NCBI GenBank assembly: GCA_028278675.1
Contig: JAQAJJ010000005.1
Location: 62,001 to 126,000 of the forward strand
Reading direction: 5' to 3'
Source: Candidatus Azophilus lithoversatilis
Lineage (GTDB): Bacteria > Pseudomonadota > Gammaproteobacteria > Pseudomonadales > Azotimanducaceae
Length of the DNA stretch: 64,000 nucleotides
Made by a program: the position numbers and the translations under genes. This document shows, in pieces, positions 38,056 through 46,592 of the stretch. Position 1 is the stretch's first letter. The number at the start of each line of letters is the position of its first letter. The notes below the pieces were generated by a model that did no database searches, had not been told where the DNA came from, and saw only the letters and a list, made by a program, of their open reading frames with translations.

Positions 38056-38931
38056 ATGGGCAATCTGGACGGGAAGGTGGCGCTGGTCACGGGCGCAGGC
38101 GGCGGGCTAGGTCGGGCGCACGCGCTGCTGCTGGCGCAGGAAGGCGCCTCGGTAGTGGTCAATGACCTCGGCGGCACCCGGGACGGCAGTGGCGCAGGCT
38201 CCACCATGGCCGATGGCGTGGTCGAGGAAATCAAGGCCGCTGGCGGCCAAGCGGCAGCCGACTACGGCTCAGTCTCCGACGAAGCCGCAGCCAAGGCAAT
38301 GGTGCGGGCTTGCGTGGACCACTTCGGCAAGATCGACATCTGCATCAACAACGCCGGCATCCTGCGCGACAAGTCCTTCAAGAACATGACCAACGAGCTG
38401 TGGGACATGGTGATCGACGTCCACCTGCGCGGCACATACTTGGTGGCCAAGGCGGCTTGGGACCAGATGCTGGTCCAAGGCAGCGGCGGGCGCGTCATCA
38501 ACACCAGCTCCACCTCCGGGCTGATCGGCAATTTCGGACAGACCAACTACGCCGCCGCCAAGGCCGGCATCGCCGGGATCACCCGGACGCTGGCGCTCGA
38601 AGGCGTCAAGTACGGCATCACCGTGAACACCCTGGCCCCGGCGGCCTGGTCGCGCATGACCGAGGACATCATGCCGGAGAACACCGAAGAGCGCTTCGAC
38701 CCGACCAAGGTTTCGCCGGTGGTGGTGTGGCTGTGCACCGATGACGCCAAACACGTCACCGGACGCCAGTTCTGTGCCGGCGGCAACCGCGTCTCCCTGC
38801 TGTCCTGGCAGGTGCTGGAAATCGCCCAAGGCGATCCGATGGATGCGCCCTTCACCGTGGAGGAAATCGGCGAACGCATGGCAGCGACCCAGGAAGACTG
38901 GCCGCGGCTGCTGAAGCCGATGGAGGTCTAA
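38056..38931 (+). CDS. SDR of the (3R)-hydroxyacyl-CoA dehydrogenase (MFE-2-like) type
   Basis: A 291-residue SDR from ATG 38056, after TAGGAGC. It has VALVTGAGGGLGRAHALLLAQEGASVVVNDLGG, whose extended NDLGG motif is typical of the dehydrogenase part of peroxisomal multifunctional enzyme 2 and its bacterial relatives. CINNAGILRDKSF, SSTSGLIGNFGQTNYAAAKAG (catalytic Ser and Tyr-x3-Lys) and TVNTLAPAAWSRM follow. Such enzymes oxidise 3-hydroxyacyl-CoA in beta-oxidation of fatty-acyl or steroid side chains. The C-terminal tail lacks a hydratase domain. Confidence 0.88.
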   Translation: MGNLDGKVALVTGAGGGLGRAHALLLAQEGASVVVNDLGGTRDGSGAGSTMADGVVEEIKAAGGQAAADYGSVSDEAAAKAMVRACVDHFGKIDICINNAGILRDKSFKNMTNELWDMVIDVHLRGTYLVAKAAWDQMLVQGSGGRVINTSSTSGLIGNFGQTNYAAAKAGIAGITRTLALEGVKYGITVNTLAPAAWSRMTEDIMPENTEERFDPTKVSPVVVWLCTDDAKHVTGRQFCAGGNRVSLLSWQVLEIAQGDPMDAPFTVEEIGERMAATQEDWPRLLKPMEV

Positions 38932-38936
38932 CGAGG

Positions 38937-39003
38937 GGACAGCTCGCGGATCGCCGCACGCAAGAGTCAACCCATGTGACAGCGCCTGGTCCGGCGATCA
39001 AGG
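38937..39003 (+). repeat. Possible diverged copy E of the palindromic element
   Basis: The plus strand reads GCCGCACGCAAGAGTCAACC and ends GGCGATCAAGGATGG. In the opposite orientation it aligns with the distal half of copies B and C: a GATCAAGGA end and a GAGTCAAC-like core with gaps. The PhyH stop codon TGA lies in the CTTGATC block. Identity is well below that of A-C, so I hold this call loosely. Confidence 0.35.
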
Positions 39004-39792
39004 ATGGTAGGGAACGGCGATGGGCCGCGCCTGCTTGCCCACCCGCCAGTCGCGCACCGGCGATTCGCAGTCCGCAGCCGCGTAGTGGCTCGAAATGGCG
39101 CGGCGAAAGCTGTCGCTGCGATTTTGGCCCGAGCCGTGGATAAGCAGCGGATGGAACAGCAGCGTATCGCCTTGCGCCATCGGCACATGGAGCCGGTCGC
39201 TCACGCCCTCGGGCTCGATGCCAAAGAACCCGGCGTTCACGTACTCCCAATCCGGGTTGCCGTGGTCGAGCAGCGGCCCCTTATGGCTGCCCGGAATCAC
39301 CGCTAGGCAGCCGTTTTCCCGGTTGGTGGCGCCAAACGCCGTCCACGTGCCGATGATGCGGTCCGCCGGGCGGATGCGGAAGTAGCGCAGGTCCTGGTGC
39401 AGGGGGTGGCGTCCATCCACCCCCGGCGGCTTGTTGAACAGGTTGGTGGAGATGCTGTAGAGGTCATCGCCAATGAGGCTGCGCACCGCATCAAGCAGGC
39501 CCGGCTCCAAGGTGTAGCCGTAAAGCGCGGCATCATCCTCAAAGTTGATCAACTTGTTGACGCCATGCAAGGCTGTGGCCGGCGTCACCGCGCCCTTGAC
39601 CACCATCACGTCGCGCATGATCTTCATTTCCGGGGCCGATGGCGCCGCCCCGCAGGCCAGAGCGACGAAGCGGTCCTCGTAGGCGGCAAGGTGCCGCTGC
39701 GACACCTTGCCCGGAAGCAGGAGGTAGCCCTGCTCCCAATAGCGCTCGATTTGGCTGCTGCTCAACCGCACGTTCGCTCCGCCGCTCCGCAT
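38998..39792 (-). CDS. Phytanoyl-CoA dioxygenase (PhyH) family protein
   Basis: A 264-residue Fe(II)/2-oxoglutarate dioxygenase from ATG 39792. The iron triad is visible as HQDLRYF (HxD, near residue 140) and HGSGQN (about 220), with the 2-oxoglutarate-binding Arg in SFRRAIS. GTWTAFGATNRENGCLAVIPGSHKG is typical of PhyH. It hydroxylates an acyl-CoA, steroid or other hydrophobic substrate. The longer upstream frame runs through a hairpin repeat (39804-39828) and is not used. GTG 39774 is an alternative start. Confidence 0.87.
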   Translation of the reverse strand: MRSGGANVRLSSSQIERYWEQGYLLLPGKVSQRHLAAYEDRFVALACGAAPSAPEMKIMRDVMVVKGAVTPATALHGVNKLINFEDDAALYGYTLEPGLLDAVRSLIGDDLYSISTNLFNKPPGVDGRHPLHQDLRYFRIRPADRIIGTWTAFGATNRENGCLAVIPGSHKGPLLDHGNPDWEYVNAGFFGIEPEGVSDRLHVPMAQGDTLLFHPLLIHGSGQNRSDSFRRAISSHYAAADCESPVRDWRVGKQARPIAVPYHP

Positions 39793-39803
39793 CAGACCCC
39801 GTT

Positions 39804-39828
39804 GGACCGAGGGCGTCCCGCCCTTGAT
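39804..39828 (+). repeat. Short dispersed hairpin repeat, GGACCGAGGG family (copy 2)
   Basis: GGACCGAGGGCGTCCCGCCC plus TTGAT, differing by two bases from 7212-7235. AGGGCG pairs perfectly with CGCCCT around TCC. It lies 12 bases upstream of the PhyH start codon on the coding strand, within the probable leader. Confidence 0.72.
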
Positions 39829-39917
39829 GTGCCGGGCACGGGAGGCACCGCCCCAGGCGACGACGCCGCCGAAGCGGCCGGCCATCGCAACCGGGGACCG
39901 CATCCCACCCCTGGGTT

Positions 39918-40289
39918 CTACATCTTCATCTCAAAGAAACACAGCTTGTTGCCGTCGAGATCACGCACGTAGGCACCGTAGAATACGGGCATCCGCTCCC
40001 CCGGCGGGCCTTCGTCCGTGGCACCGAGCTCCATGGCCTTGGCGTAGAGCTTGTCAACCCCCGCCCGGTCCCCGCCCGGAATGGCCACCATGTTGCCGTT
40101 GCCGGGGTTCTGAGCCTCCTCGTTGTACGGAATGCAGACGGCGAGCATGGCGCTGTCCGTGCCGGTGCCGTAAAACTTGATGCGATCCATGCCGAACAGT
40201 TGCTGGGCGCCGATTTCTCCGAGCAGCGCATCGTAAAACGCCAGCGCCCGGTCCATGTCATTGACGCCGATAGTGCTATATCCCAACAC
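39918..40289 (-). CDS. VOC-family (glyoxalase-like) protein
   Basis: A 123-residue vicinal-oxygen-chelate protein from ATG 40289 with paired beta-alpha-beta modules: LGYSTIGVNDMDRALAFYDALLGEIGAQQL and YGAYVRDLDGNKLCFFEM. The C-terminal glutamate metal ligand (FFEM) is present, but the N-terminal metal histidine is replaced by tyrosine (GYST), so metal binding is uncertain. Functions in the family include glyoxalase, extradiol dioxygenase and antibiotic binding. It lies 125 bases from the PhyH start on the same strand. Confidence 0.85.
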   Translation of the reverse strand: MLGYSTIGVNDMDRALAFYDALLGEIGAQQLFGMDRIKFYGTGTDSAMLAVCIPYNEEAQNPGNGNMVAIPGGDRAGVDKLYAKAMELGATDEGPPGERMPVFYGAYVRDLDGNKLCFFEMKM

Positions 40290-40433
40290 TGCGTTGTCTC
40301 CTTATTGGCTGTTTGAGGTGATTGCGAGTCGCGCCCGGCCGATTCGCGCCGGGCGAGGCACCTAGTTTAGCGGAAAGCGATGCACCTCATGGCAATGGTT
40401 CGATCGCCCTTGCCGAGTTCCGCGCCTGCGCCG

Positions 40434-41042
40434 TCACCGCTCCGCCATCACATCCTCCAATGGGGCTGCAAGCGCATCCATCCGCTCGATTCGTTCCACC
40501 GTAAGCTCGCGCACGCAGACCAAGCCCGCTGCCATGGTCACTGGATTGCCGCAGTAGATGCCGGAATGCGCCACCTTCGGTGCGTGGGGATCAAAGACTC
40601 GCATGTGCTCCCGCTTGCCGCCCACGGCACCGACCGGAAAACCGCCACCGATCACCTTGCCCAACATGGTGAGATCCGGCTCGATGCCATCGAGCACCCG
40701 CGCACCGTCTTCAGCCAAGCGGAAAGTGATGACTTCATCGAGCACGAACAAGGCTCCCGCTGCTTGGCTTGCCGCCTGGACCCGGCGCGGGAATTCAGGC
40801 GTCGCCGTGCTCGGACAGAATCCGCTCGAAGCTCTCCGCGTCGTTGAAGCCACCCACGAAGGTCGAGCCTTCGCACTGCGGCATCAACCCCGGAAAGGCG
40901 CCGGACTCGAACTCCATCAAAATGCCGTGATAGCCGTGCCGGGCCGTCAGCACCTTGTTGCGCCCAGTGATGGCCCTGGCAATGGTCAGGGCCAATATCC
41001 CGGCCTGCGAGCCGGAATTGGTGAAGCGAACGCTCTCCACCG
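40434..41042 (-). pseudogene. Broken class III aminotransferase (glutamate-1-semialdehyde aminomutase-like)
   Basis: Two overlapping frames give pieces of one HemL-like PLP enzyme. The upstream piece (41040-40803) reads ESVRFTNSGSQAGILALTIA and RHGYHGILMEFESGAFPG. The downstream piece, in another frame, reads FPRRVQAASQAAGALFVLDE, LTMLGKVIGGGFPVGAVGGK with the PLP lysine, and HSGIYCGNPVTMAAGL. Near 40800 a frame change and loss of some 15-20 residues join them. The first hundred or so residues and the C-terminal 80-90 are missing. The upstream truncation coincides with a partial palindromic element (41043-41085). It is not functional. Confidence 0.85.
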
Positions 41043-41085
41043 ACGCAATTGTGGCAACCTTGACCCGCGATCAAGGAAACTAGTG
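41043..41085 (+). repeat. Partial palindromic element copy D at a pseudogene end
   Basis: The plus strand ends CGATCAAGGAAACTAGTG, almost the same as the end of copy B, and is preceded by GCAACCTTGACC, comparable with the next block of copies A and B. The rest of the element is replaced by pseudogene sequence, so only about 40 bp remain. It lies 32 bases upstream of a Rieske oxygenase gene, in the orientation that places its distal end toward that gene. Confidence 0.75.
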
Positions 41086-41116
41086 TAATTGGCGGCAATC
41101 GAGGGGGGATTCGCCG

Positions 41117-42472
41117 ATGACCCATGCAGAGTGCGTGAAGCATCCGTTAGCGATGGATGGCAAGGACCCGTCGCTCCTTCGAGGCGATCCGATCTCCCAG
41201 GAGCGCTACTACTGCCCGGAGTTCATGGCGCGGGAATGGGAGGGCCTGTGGACCAAGATCTGGCACATCGCCGGCCGCGAAAAGCAGCTTGAGCAAGCCG
41301 GCGACTTCATCGTGCATGACTTCATGCGCGAATCCGTCATCATCGCAAAGCAGCGTGACGGCTCGCTCAAGGGGTTCTACAACGCCTGCGGCCACCGGGC
41401 GCAACGCTTGGCCTGGCAGGATGGCTGCCAGGCCTGCTTCACCTGTCCCTACCACGGCTGGCAGTGGGGGCTTAACGGCGTGTTGGAGGACTGCCCGGAC
41501 CGGGATGATTTCCCCCAAGGCGACCCGGTGGGCAAGCTGAAGCTCACCGAAGTCCGCGTGGATACTTGGGCAGGACTCATCTGGTACACCATGGATGACG
41601 CAGCGCCGAACTTGATGAGGTACCTGGAGCCCACGCCGGAGCTGTACAAAAGTCATCAGTTCGAGAAGACCATTCGCGTCAATTGGCTGCGCGTGGCGCT
41701 CGACACGAACTGGAAATTCTGGTCGGACAATTTCAACGAGTCCTACCACACGCGAATGGTGCATCCCCAAGTGCCGCCGATCATCGATCAGGATCACTTC
41801 ACGTCCCGCTACGAAATGTTCCCCATGGGCCACAACCGCATCGTGCAAATGGGCCGGCCTTCCCTAAGGGACCGCTTGCCGGACGGTGCGCCGCACCCGT
41901 TTGATGACATGCTGCGGGCTTGGGACATCGATCCCGGCAAGTATCCCGACTACGAAACCAAGGCGATGCAGGGCTGGCGGGACTTGAAGGCCGCCAAGCG
42001 AGCGCTATGGCGGGAGAAGGGCCATCTGCACTACGAACACCTCAGCGATGAGGACTTGACCGAAAGCCCGTTCCAGGTGCTGTTCCCCAACGTCGCCATC
42101 GCCCCATCGGCGGATTCCTTCCTGGTCTGGCGTTGGGAGCCCCATCCGACGGACCCCCAAAAGTGCTTTTTCGATCAATGGACGATGGCCTATCCCATTG
42201 AAGGCATGGAGAAGTTCGTCAATCGTACGGCGGTGAACCCCATCGAGCTCACCGAGGCGGAGCTGGATTTCCGCGAGTACGGCAACGGCGACAGCGTTTT
42301 GGACTATTCGGACCAAGTGGTGTTCCAGGACTGGCAGCTCACTCCTGGCCAGACCACTGGCTGGCGATCCAGAGGCTATCAGGAACCCTACATGGCGGCC
42401 CAGGAAACCCGGGTCAGGCGCTTCCACGAAGTGCTGAACGATTACATGGCCGGCAATCCGCCTGGCCGCTGA
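41117..42472 (+). CDS. Rieske non-haem iron oxygenase, alpha subunit
   Basis: A 451-residue ring-hydroxylating-type oxygenase from ATG 41117. The Rieske site is CGHRAQ...CFTCPYHGW, with 16 residues between the two pairs (about 92-116). The catalytic iron region is DNFNESYHTRMVHP near residue 208. The large C-terminal domain with LHYEHLSDEDLTESPFQVLFPNVAIAPSADSFLVWRWEP is like those acting on aromatic or bulky alicyclic substrates. It lies downstream of element D and converges on a TIM-barrel isomerase gene. The electron-transfer partner is absent. Confidence 0.92.
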   Translation: MTHAECVKHPLAMDGKDPSLLRGDPISQERYYCPEFMAREWEGLWTKIWHIAGREKQLEQAGDFIVHDFMRESVIIAKQRDGSLKGFYNACGHRAQRLAWQDGCQACFTCPYHGWQWGLNGVLEDCPDRDDFPQGDPVGKLKLTEVRVDTWAGLIWYTMDDAAPNLMRYLEPTPELYKSHQFEKTIRVNWLRVALDTNWKFWSDNFNESYHTRMVHPQVPPIIDQDHFTSRYEMFPMGHNRIVQMGRPSLRDRLPDGAPHPFDDMLRAWDIDPGKYPDYETKAMQGWRDLKAAKRALWREKGHLHYEHLSDEDLTESPFQVLFPNVAIAPSADSFLVWRWEPHPTDPQKCFFDQWTMAYPIEGMEKFVNRTAVNPIELTEAELDFREYGNGDSVLDYSDQVVFQDWQLTPGQTTGWRSRGYQEPYMAAQETRVRRFHEVLNDYMAGNPPGR

Positions 42473-42483
42473 GCGAGCGGAAC

Positions 42484-43266
42484 CTACTGGAAAGCGGAAC
42501 GCTGACAGCGCTGGCGAATCTGTTTGGCCCGCTCCACCGGATCGGGGAAGGCATCCCGCAATGCCTTGGACCGAATCTCCAGACTGACATCGAGGCCTGA
42601 GCGGCAGACCGCCTCGATGTCCGCCCTTCTTGCCTCGCCCTCCCCCAATGAACAGCGTCCGTCCACCGCGGCTTCGAGGTAATCGACACCCGTCATGGCG
42701 GCCGACGACTGAAGGAAGTCACAGGCCTGCACATAGGGAAATTCCTCCGAATCCAGCGACGGGAGGGCATCGCCGGCGCGATTCAGGTGCATGAGATCGA
42801 TGAGGATGCCAGCGGCGGGATGATCGACGGCGGCGATGAACGCCCGGGCGGCTGACAGCGACTTGATTGGGGTGAACTCGCCAAACTCCAGGTTGATCCG
42901 AATGCCGTCGCCCGCCAGTTCGCAGAGTTCCCGGAACTGGGAAAGACTGGCGTCATAGTCGTGATGGCGGGAGACGACCAAAACGTTTCTGGCGCCGAGG
43001 CTCAATGCCGCATCAAGAATCCGCTTGTGCGCATCCGTCGCCCGGTCGCCATTGCCAAGCCACAGCGCCTCGACGTCGATCAGCTTAATGCCCGTATCAG
43101 CCAGTGCGGTGCGGGTTCTGGCCAATGCATCGCCATCCCAGCTCGTTGCCGGATCAACCCACATGCCGCAGGTTTCGAATCCGGCCTTGTGCGCAATGCG
43201 AGGGATCTCCCAAGGCGGCACATCCGGAACCCAGCCCGCCGCGAGAGCCCAGTAGGGTTCAGCCAC
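42484..43266 (-). CDS. Sugar-phosphate isomerase/epimerase-like TIM-barrel protein
   Basis: A 260-residue xylose-isomerase-like TIM barrel. Features: WEIPRIAHKAGFETCGMWVD, LIDVEALWLG, LGARNVLVVSRHHD, INLEFGEFTP and ILIDLMHLNRAGDA with plausible metal-binding Glu, Asp and His residues. The best start is GTG 43266 (VAEPYWAL), which is the last codon of palindromic element B; AAGGA sits five bases before it, also within the element. A longer frame from 43383 would translate the whole element as a 39-residue N-terminal extension and cannot be ruled out. Substrate unknown. Confidence 0.8.
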   Translation of the reverse strand: MAEPYWALAAGWVPDVPPWEIPRIAHKAGFETCGMWVDPATSWDGDALARTRTALADTGIKLIDVEALWLGNGDRATDAHKRILDAALSLGARNVLVVSRHHDYDASLSQFRELCELAGDGIRINLEFGEFTPIKSLSAARAFIAAVDHPAAGILIDLMHLNRAGDALPSLDSEEFPYVQACDFLQSSAAMTGVDYLEAAVDGRCSLGEGEARRADIEAVCRSGLDVSLEIRSKALRDAFPDPVERAKQIRQRCQRSAFQ

Positions 43267-43381
43267 TAGATTCCTTGATCGCGGGATGACGTTGCCATAC
43301 GAGTCAACTTTTGCGCCCGGCGACCGTGCGCCGCCAAGGCGGCGCGCCTTCTCGTCGGTCTGAGGCGTAGCCTCGTTAGGC
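43264..43381 (-). repeat. Palindromic element copy B, filling an intergenic gap
   Basis: A 118-bp copy. Read on the minus strand it starts GCCTAACGAGGC, has an internal hairpin GAGGC-TAC-GCCTC and a strong stem CGCCGCC-TT-GGCGGCG, and ends AAGGAATCTAGTG. Its first bases contain the TAA stop of the molybdenum hydroxylase gene and its last three are the GTG start of the isomerase gene. It could be translated as TDEKARRLGGARSPGAKVDS followed by YGNVIPRSRNLV. Confidence 0.9.
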
Positions 43382-45577
43382 AAGCTTCAGGGGCAACGAG
43401 CGCAAGCGTTGGCCGGTGGCGGCAAACACCGCATTGGCGACCGCCGGCGCAATCGGCGGCAACCCAGGTTCACCGACCCCGGTGGGCTCTTCCGCGCTGT
43501 CGATGATCACCACGTCCACATCCGGCGCCTCGTTCATGCGCAGGATGGGGTAGTCGTGGAAGTTGCTTTGCGTGATGGCGCCGTTCTCCAAGTCAAGCTC
43601 GCCGTGCAGGGCCGCGGTCAGCCCGTACATGACCGAGCCTTCCATTTGCGCCCGCACGATGTCGGGGTTCACGGCCACGCCGCAGTCCACCACGCAAAGC
43701 ACCTGGTGGACCCGGATTGCGCCGTTCTCCACCGAAACCTCAGCCACCTCGGCCACGTCGGTGCTGAACGAGCTGTGCGCGGCGAACCCCAGATGGCGGT
43801 CCGGACGCGTTGGCCACTGGCGCAGGCGCTCGCCCGCAACCTTGATGACGTTGTGCAGCCGCGGCTTGTCCCAGGTGTTGCGCAACCGGAAATCGACCGC
43901 ATCCAAGCCCGCCTTGGCGGCGAGTTCGTCCATCATCGTTTCCTTGGCGAACGCCGTGTAGGAGTGCCCAACCGACCGCCAGAACGTGAGCGGCAGCCCG
44001 TGGTTGATGGTCACGTGCCGCACTTCGCGGTTCGCGGTGTCATAGTCCTCGTACAGCCCCTCGATGCTGGAATGGTCCACCACCCAACCGTCAAACGCAT
44101 CGTCCGCGAGGCCCACCATCCAGTCAATGGCGCCCTCGCCCACCGCACCCGGCAACAACGCCGGCATCATGTTGCGCAGCGTGTCGGGCGTGATGTTGCC
44201 ACCGACGCGCTTGGCCTGCCAGGCGGTCAGGCGGCCCGCATCGTCAACGCCCGCCTTGATCCGCATCAAGGAGGCGGGGCGGTAGATGCCGCTTTGAATG
44301 TCGTCCTCGCGGCTCCACAGCACCTTGATCGGCTTGTTGGTAGCCACCGCCAACTGGGTGGCTTCAATCACGTGGGTCAGCGTCGCCCGTCGGCCAAAGC
44401 CGCCGCCGAGATAGGCGTTGTGGGCGCGGACCTTCTCCTTGTCGAGGCCGGCGTAGCGGGCCACCAACCCCTGCGCCGCGGCGATGCCTTGGCTGCCCGT
44501 CCAGACATCCGCCTCGCCACCTTCGATGCGCACAACCGCGTTCATTGGCTCCATGGGCGCATGGGCCAGATAGGGTGCCCAGTAGTCGTTCTCCACGACC
44601 TGGCCGGCCTGCGCAAAGCCGGCATCCAAGTCGCCCCGCTCGCCGGTCACATCACCCTCCTGGTCGAGTCCGGCCCGGTAGTCCGCCCGCAGTCGTTCGC
44701 TGTCAAGACTGGCGAGCGGCGGCAGGTTCCAGTCCACCTCCAGCGCCTGCGCCCCCTTCTTGGCCGCCCAATAGCGATCCGCGACGACCGCTACCCCGCT
44801 ACCGATTTCGATGACGTCAGTGACGCCCGGGACCAAGCGCGCCTTGCCGCCGCGATAGGACTTCAGTGTGCCTCCGGCAACCGGGCAGCGCCGCACCACC
44901 CCGTGATGGAGGCCCGGAACATCGATGTCGATGCCGAACTCGGCAGCGCCCGTGGACTTGTCGAGCGCATCAATCCGCGCAAACTCCTTGCCGATGAACT
45001 TGAATTCGCTCGCTGGTTTCAAAGGTGCCTCGGCGGGCGCTTCGAGCGCTGCTGCTGTGGCCACGAATTGGCCGTAGGGGAGCCGTTCGCCATCGACAAC
45101 CACATGGCCGCCATCGGTGGACAAAGCCGATGCGGGCCGTCGCAATTGACCGGCGGCGGCCTCGAGAAGCACGGCGCGCACGTTGGCGCCCACTTGGCGC
45201 AGTTGCCGGTAGTGGGCCTTGATCGACGTGCTGCCACCCGTGCCCTGAACGCCAAATTCCGGGTTGGCGTAGTCGGCGTGCACACCTGCCCAGAGCACTT
45301 CAATCTCCCGCGGGGGCACATCGAGTTCCTCGGCAACCAAGGTGGTCAGCCCGGTGCTGACGCCCTGCCCCATCTCATCGCGCGGGCAGTAGAAGCGGAC
45401 GCGGTTTTCCGGGGTGATCTGCAAAAAGGCGTTGGGCACGAAGTCGCCTTCCATACGGGCGACGGGCGGTGCGCTTGAGCCGCAGCCGGTGAGCGTGAAG
45501 CCGACCACCAGTCCGCCGCCCGCGACACCGGAAGTCTTGAGAAAGCGGCGCCTTGAAACGTTCAGCAACCGATTCAT
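43376..45577 (-). CDS. iorB: Isoquinoline 1-oxidoreductase-like molybdenum hydroxylase, large subunit
   Basis: A 733-residue molybdopterin-binding subunit of the xanthine dehydrogenase family, IorB type. A twin-arginine signal [25 protein letters not shown] indicates export. Domain features include [20 protein letters not shown] (cofactor contact), [49 protein letters not shown] and the C-terminal [15 protein letters not shown] with the expected catalytic glutamate. It hydroxylates N-heterocycles or aldehydes with water oxygen. It overlaps the small iron-sulphur subunit gene by four bases. Its TAA stop is provided by element B. Confidence 0.92.
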   Translation of the reverse strand: MNRLLNVSRRRFLKTSGVAGGGLVVGFTLTGCGSSAPPVARMEGDFVPNAFLQITPENRVRFYCPRDEMGQGVSTGLTTLVAEELDVPPREIEVLWAGVHADYANPEFGVQGTGGSTSIKAHYRQLRQVGANVRAVLLEAAAGQLRRPASALSTDGGHVVVDGERLPYGQFVATAAALEAPAEAPLKPASEFKFIGKEFARIDALDKSTGAAEFGIDIDVPGLHHGVVRRCPVAGGTLKSYRGGKARLVPGVTDVIEIGSGVAVVADRYWAAKKGAQALEVDWNLPPLASLDSERLRADYRAGLDQEGDVTGERGDLDAGFAQAGQVVENDYWAPYLAHAPMEPMNAVVRIEGGEADVWTGSQGIAAAQGLVARYAGLDKEKVRAHNAYLGGGFGRRATLTHVIEATQLAVATNKPIKVLWSREDDIQSGIYRPASLMRIKAGVDDAGRLTAWQAKRVGGNITPDTLRNMMPALLPGAVGEGAIDWMVGLADDAFDGWVVDHSSIEGLYEDYDTANREVRHVTINHGLPLTFWRSVGHSYTAFAKETMMDELAAKAGLDAVDFRLRNTWDKPRLHNVIKVAGERLRQWPTRPDRHLGFAAHSSFSTDVAEVAEVSVENGAIRVHQVLCVVDCGVAVNPDIVRAQMEGSVMYGLTAALHGELDLENGAITQSNFHDYPILRMNEAPDVDVVIIDSAEEPTGVGEPGLPPIAPAVANAVFAATGQRLRSLPLKLA

Positions 45578-46062
45578 GAGGACACCTCCGTGGCCAATTC
45601 GTCAACGCCGGCATGGCGCGCCACGGACAAAATGGCCTGTTTGATGCGCGGATAGCAGCCGCAGCGGCAAATGTTGCCGGCCATGGCGCGCTCCACCTCG
45701 GCCTCATCGGCCTGCGGATTGCGCGCCAGCAGCGCCGCCGCGGACATGATCTGGCCCGGTTGGCAATAGCCGCATTGCGGGACGCTGTGCGAAACCCAAG
45801 CTTCCTGCAAGGGATGGAGTCGATCCGGTGCGCCCAAGCCTTCGATGGTGGTCACCGCCTTGCCGGCAACGGAAGCGATGGGCAAAACGCAGGTGCGCAC
45901 CGCTTCACCGTCCACATGCATGGTGCAGGAGCCGCACAGACCGGCGCCGCAACCGAACTTGGCGCCCTTCAGCTTGAAGGTGTCGCGCACCGCCCAAAGC
46001 AGGGGCGTGTCGGGCGAGTCGTCGGTCCGAACCGGGGTTCCGTTCAGGGTGAATTCAATCAT
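45574..46062 (-). CDS. iorA: Isoquinoline 1-oxidoreductase-like molybdenum hydroxylase, [2Fe-2S] subunit
   Basis: A 162-residue small subunit with two [2Fe-2S] sites: plant-ferredoxin-like GCGAGLCGSCTMHVDGEAVRTC (about 37-58) and the C-terminal CGYCQPGQ...GNICRCGCYPRI (about 97-142). It carries electrons from the molybdenum subunit to a membrane acceptor, often a cytochrome. It has no signal peptide and would ride out with the Tat-targeted large subunit. The ATG at 46062 starts the two-gene operon. Confidence 0.94.
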   Translation of the reverse strand: MIEFTLNGTPVRTDDSPDTPLLWAVRDTFKLKGAKFGCGAGLCGSCTMHVDGEAVRTCVLPIASVAGKAVTTIEGLGAPDRLHPLQEAWVSHSVPQCGYCQPGQIMSAAALLARNPQADEAEVERAMAGNICRCGCYPRIKQAILSVARHAGVDELATEVSS

Positions 46063-46344
46063 GGGTCGCTCTCGATTGGTTCTTGAGGTCAGTTGCGAAG
46101 AGGATGGGGTTGGTGTGATGCCGCCTAACGAGCTTGAGCAACGAGTTGCATCAGCGCCGTGCGCATGGAACGTCAGTTAAGGCACTCGCCGCCGAGCGAG
46201 TATAGCAGCGAAGCCAGATTCAGATCGGGCGCCGCCGAAACATCTGCCAGAAGAATTTGGCCGCGGCCAGCAGCCTGTCCCGCAAATTAGCGTGATTATT
46301 CGTGGCCGTTTCGGCCCCCGGCCGCGTTGCTCGGCGGAGCCCTC

Positions 46345-46377
46345 AGCCGGGGAGCGCGAGGGGCCTGCCACACCGCG
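46345..46377 (+). repeat. Third copy of the uvrB-leader repeat (partial)
   Basis: AGCCGGGGAGCGCGAGGGGC matches the first half of unit 2 at 18298-18317 with a single mismatch in 19 bases; the second half has diverged. Confidence 0.65.
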
Positions 46378-46486
46378 TTGTCGCCCTTTCCGATAACGGG
46401 AAGGCCCTTGCACGGGAACCCAAACGGCCTAGCGACCAAAACCCACTTACTTACGGGACAGCACACTAGCTGCCTCGGAGATAAGA

Positions 46487-46506
46487 ATGTCCCGCCCTCG
46501 ATGGGA
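46487..46506 (+). repeat. GGACCGAGGG-family repeat, partial third copy
   Basis: ATGTCCCGCCCTCGAT shares its last 14 bases with copy 1 at 7212-7235; the left arm of the hairpin is not conserved. Confidence 0.5.
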
Positions 46507-46592
46507 ATCGGTGATTCGGTGCGAGGGCGGCTGTCCTTGAATCGGGCTCAGTTCCTGGCCAAACCTTGATTCACTTCCGCACTGCCCATTCC

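Larger units (their letters stand above)
46063..46592. other. 530-base intergenic stretch with two repeat remnants
   Basis: No gene can be supported. It holds a copy of the uvrB-leader repeat (46345-46377) and part of the GGACCGAGGG family (46487-46506). A GCCTAACGAG word at 46126-46135 matches one end of the palindromic element, but the sequence diverges after that. Confidence 0.6.

Noticed and set aside
43264-43381. attC-like integron recombination site
   Set aside because: One end has GTTAGGC/GCCTAAC, which fits the attC core consensus, but the other end (CACTAG) is not its complement and no integron integrase or cassette array is seen.
43409-45478. 689-residue plus-strand open frame
   Set aside because: It is antisense to iorB, whose protein has every expected motif. 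The long frame is a by-product of high GC codon bias. The same reasoning removes the long frames antisense to uvrB (17197-18756) and to other genes.
46126-46160. Another copy of the large palindromic element
   Set aside because: Only the first ten bases (GCCTAACGAG) match; the following sequence does not align with copies A-C.
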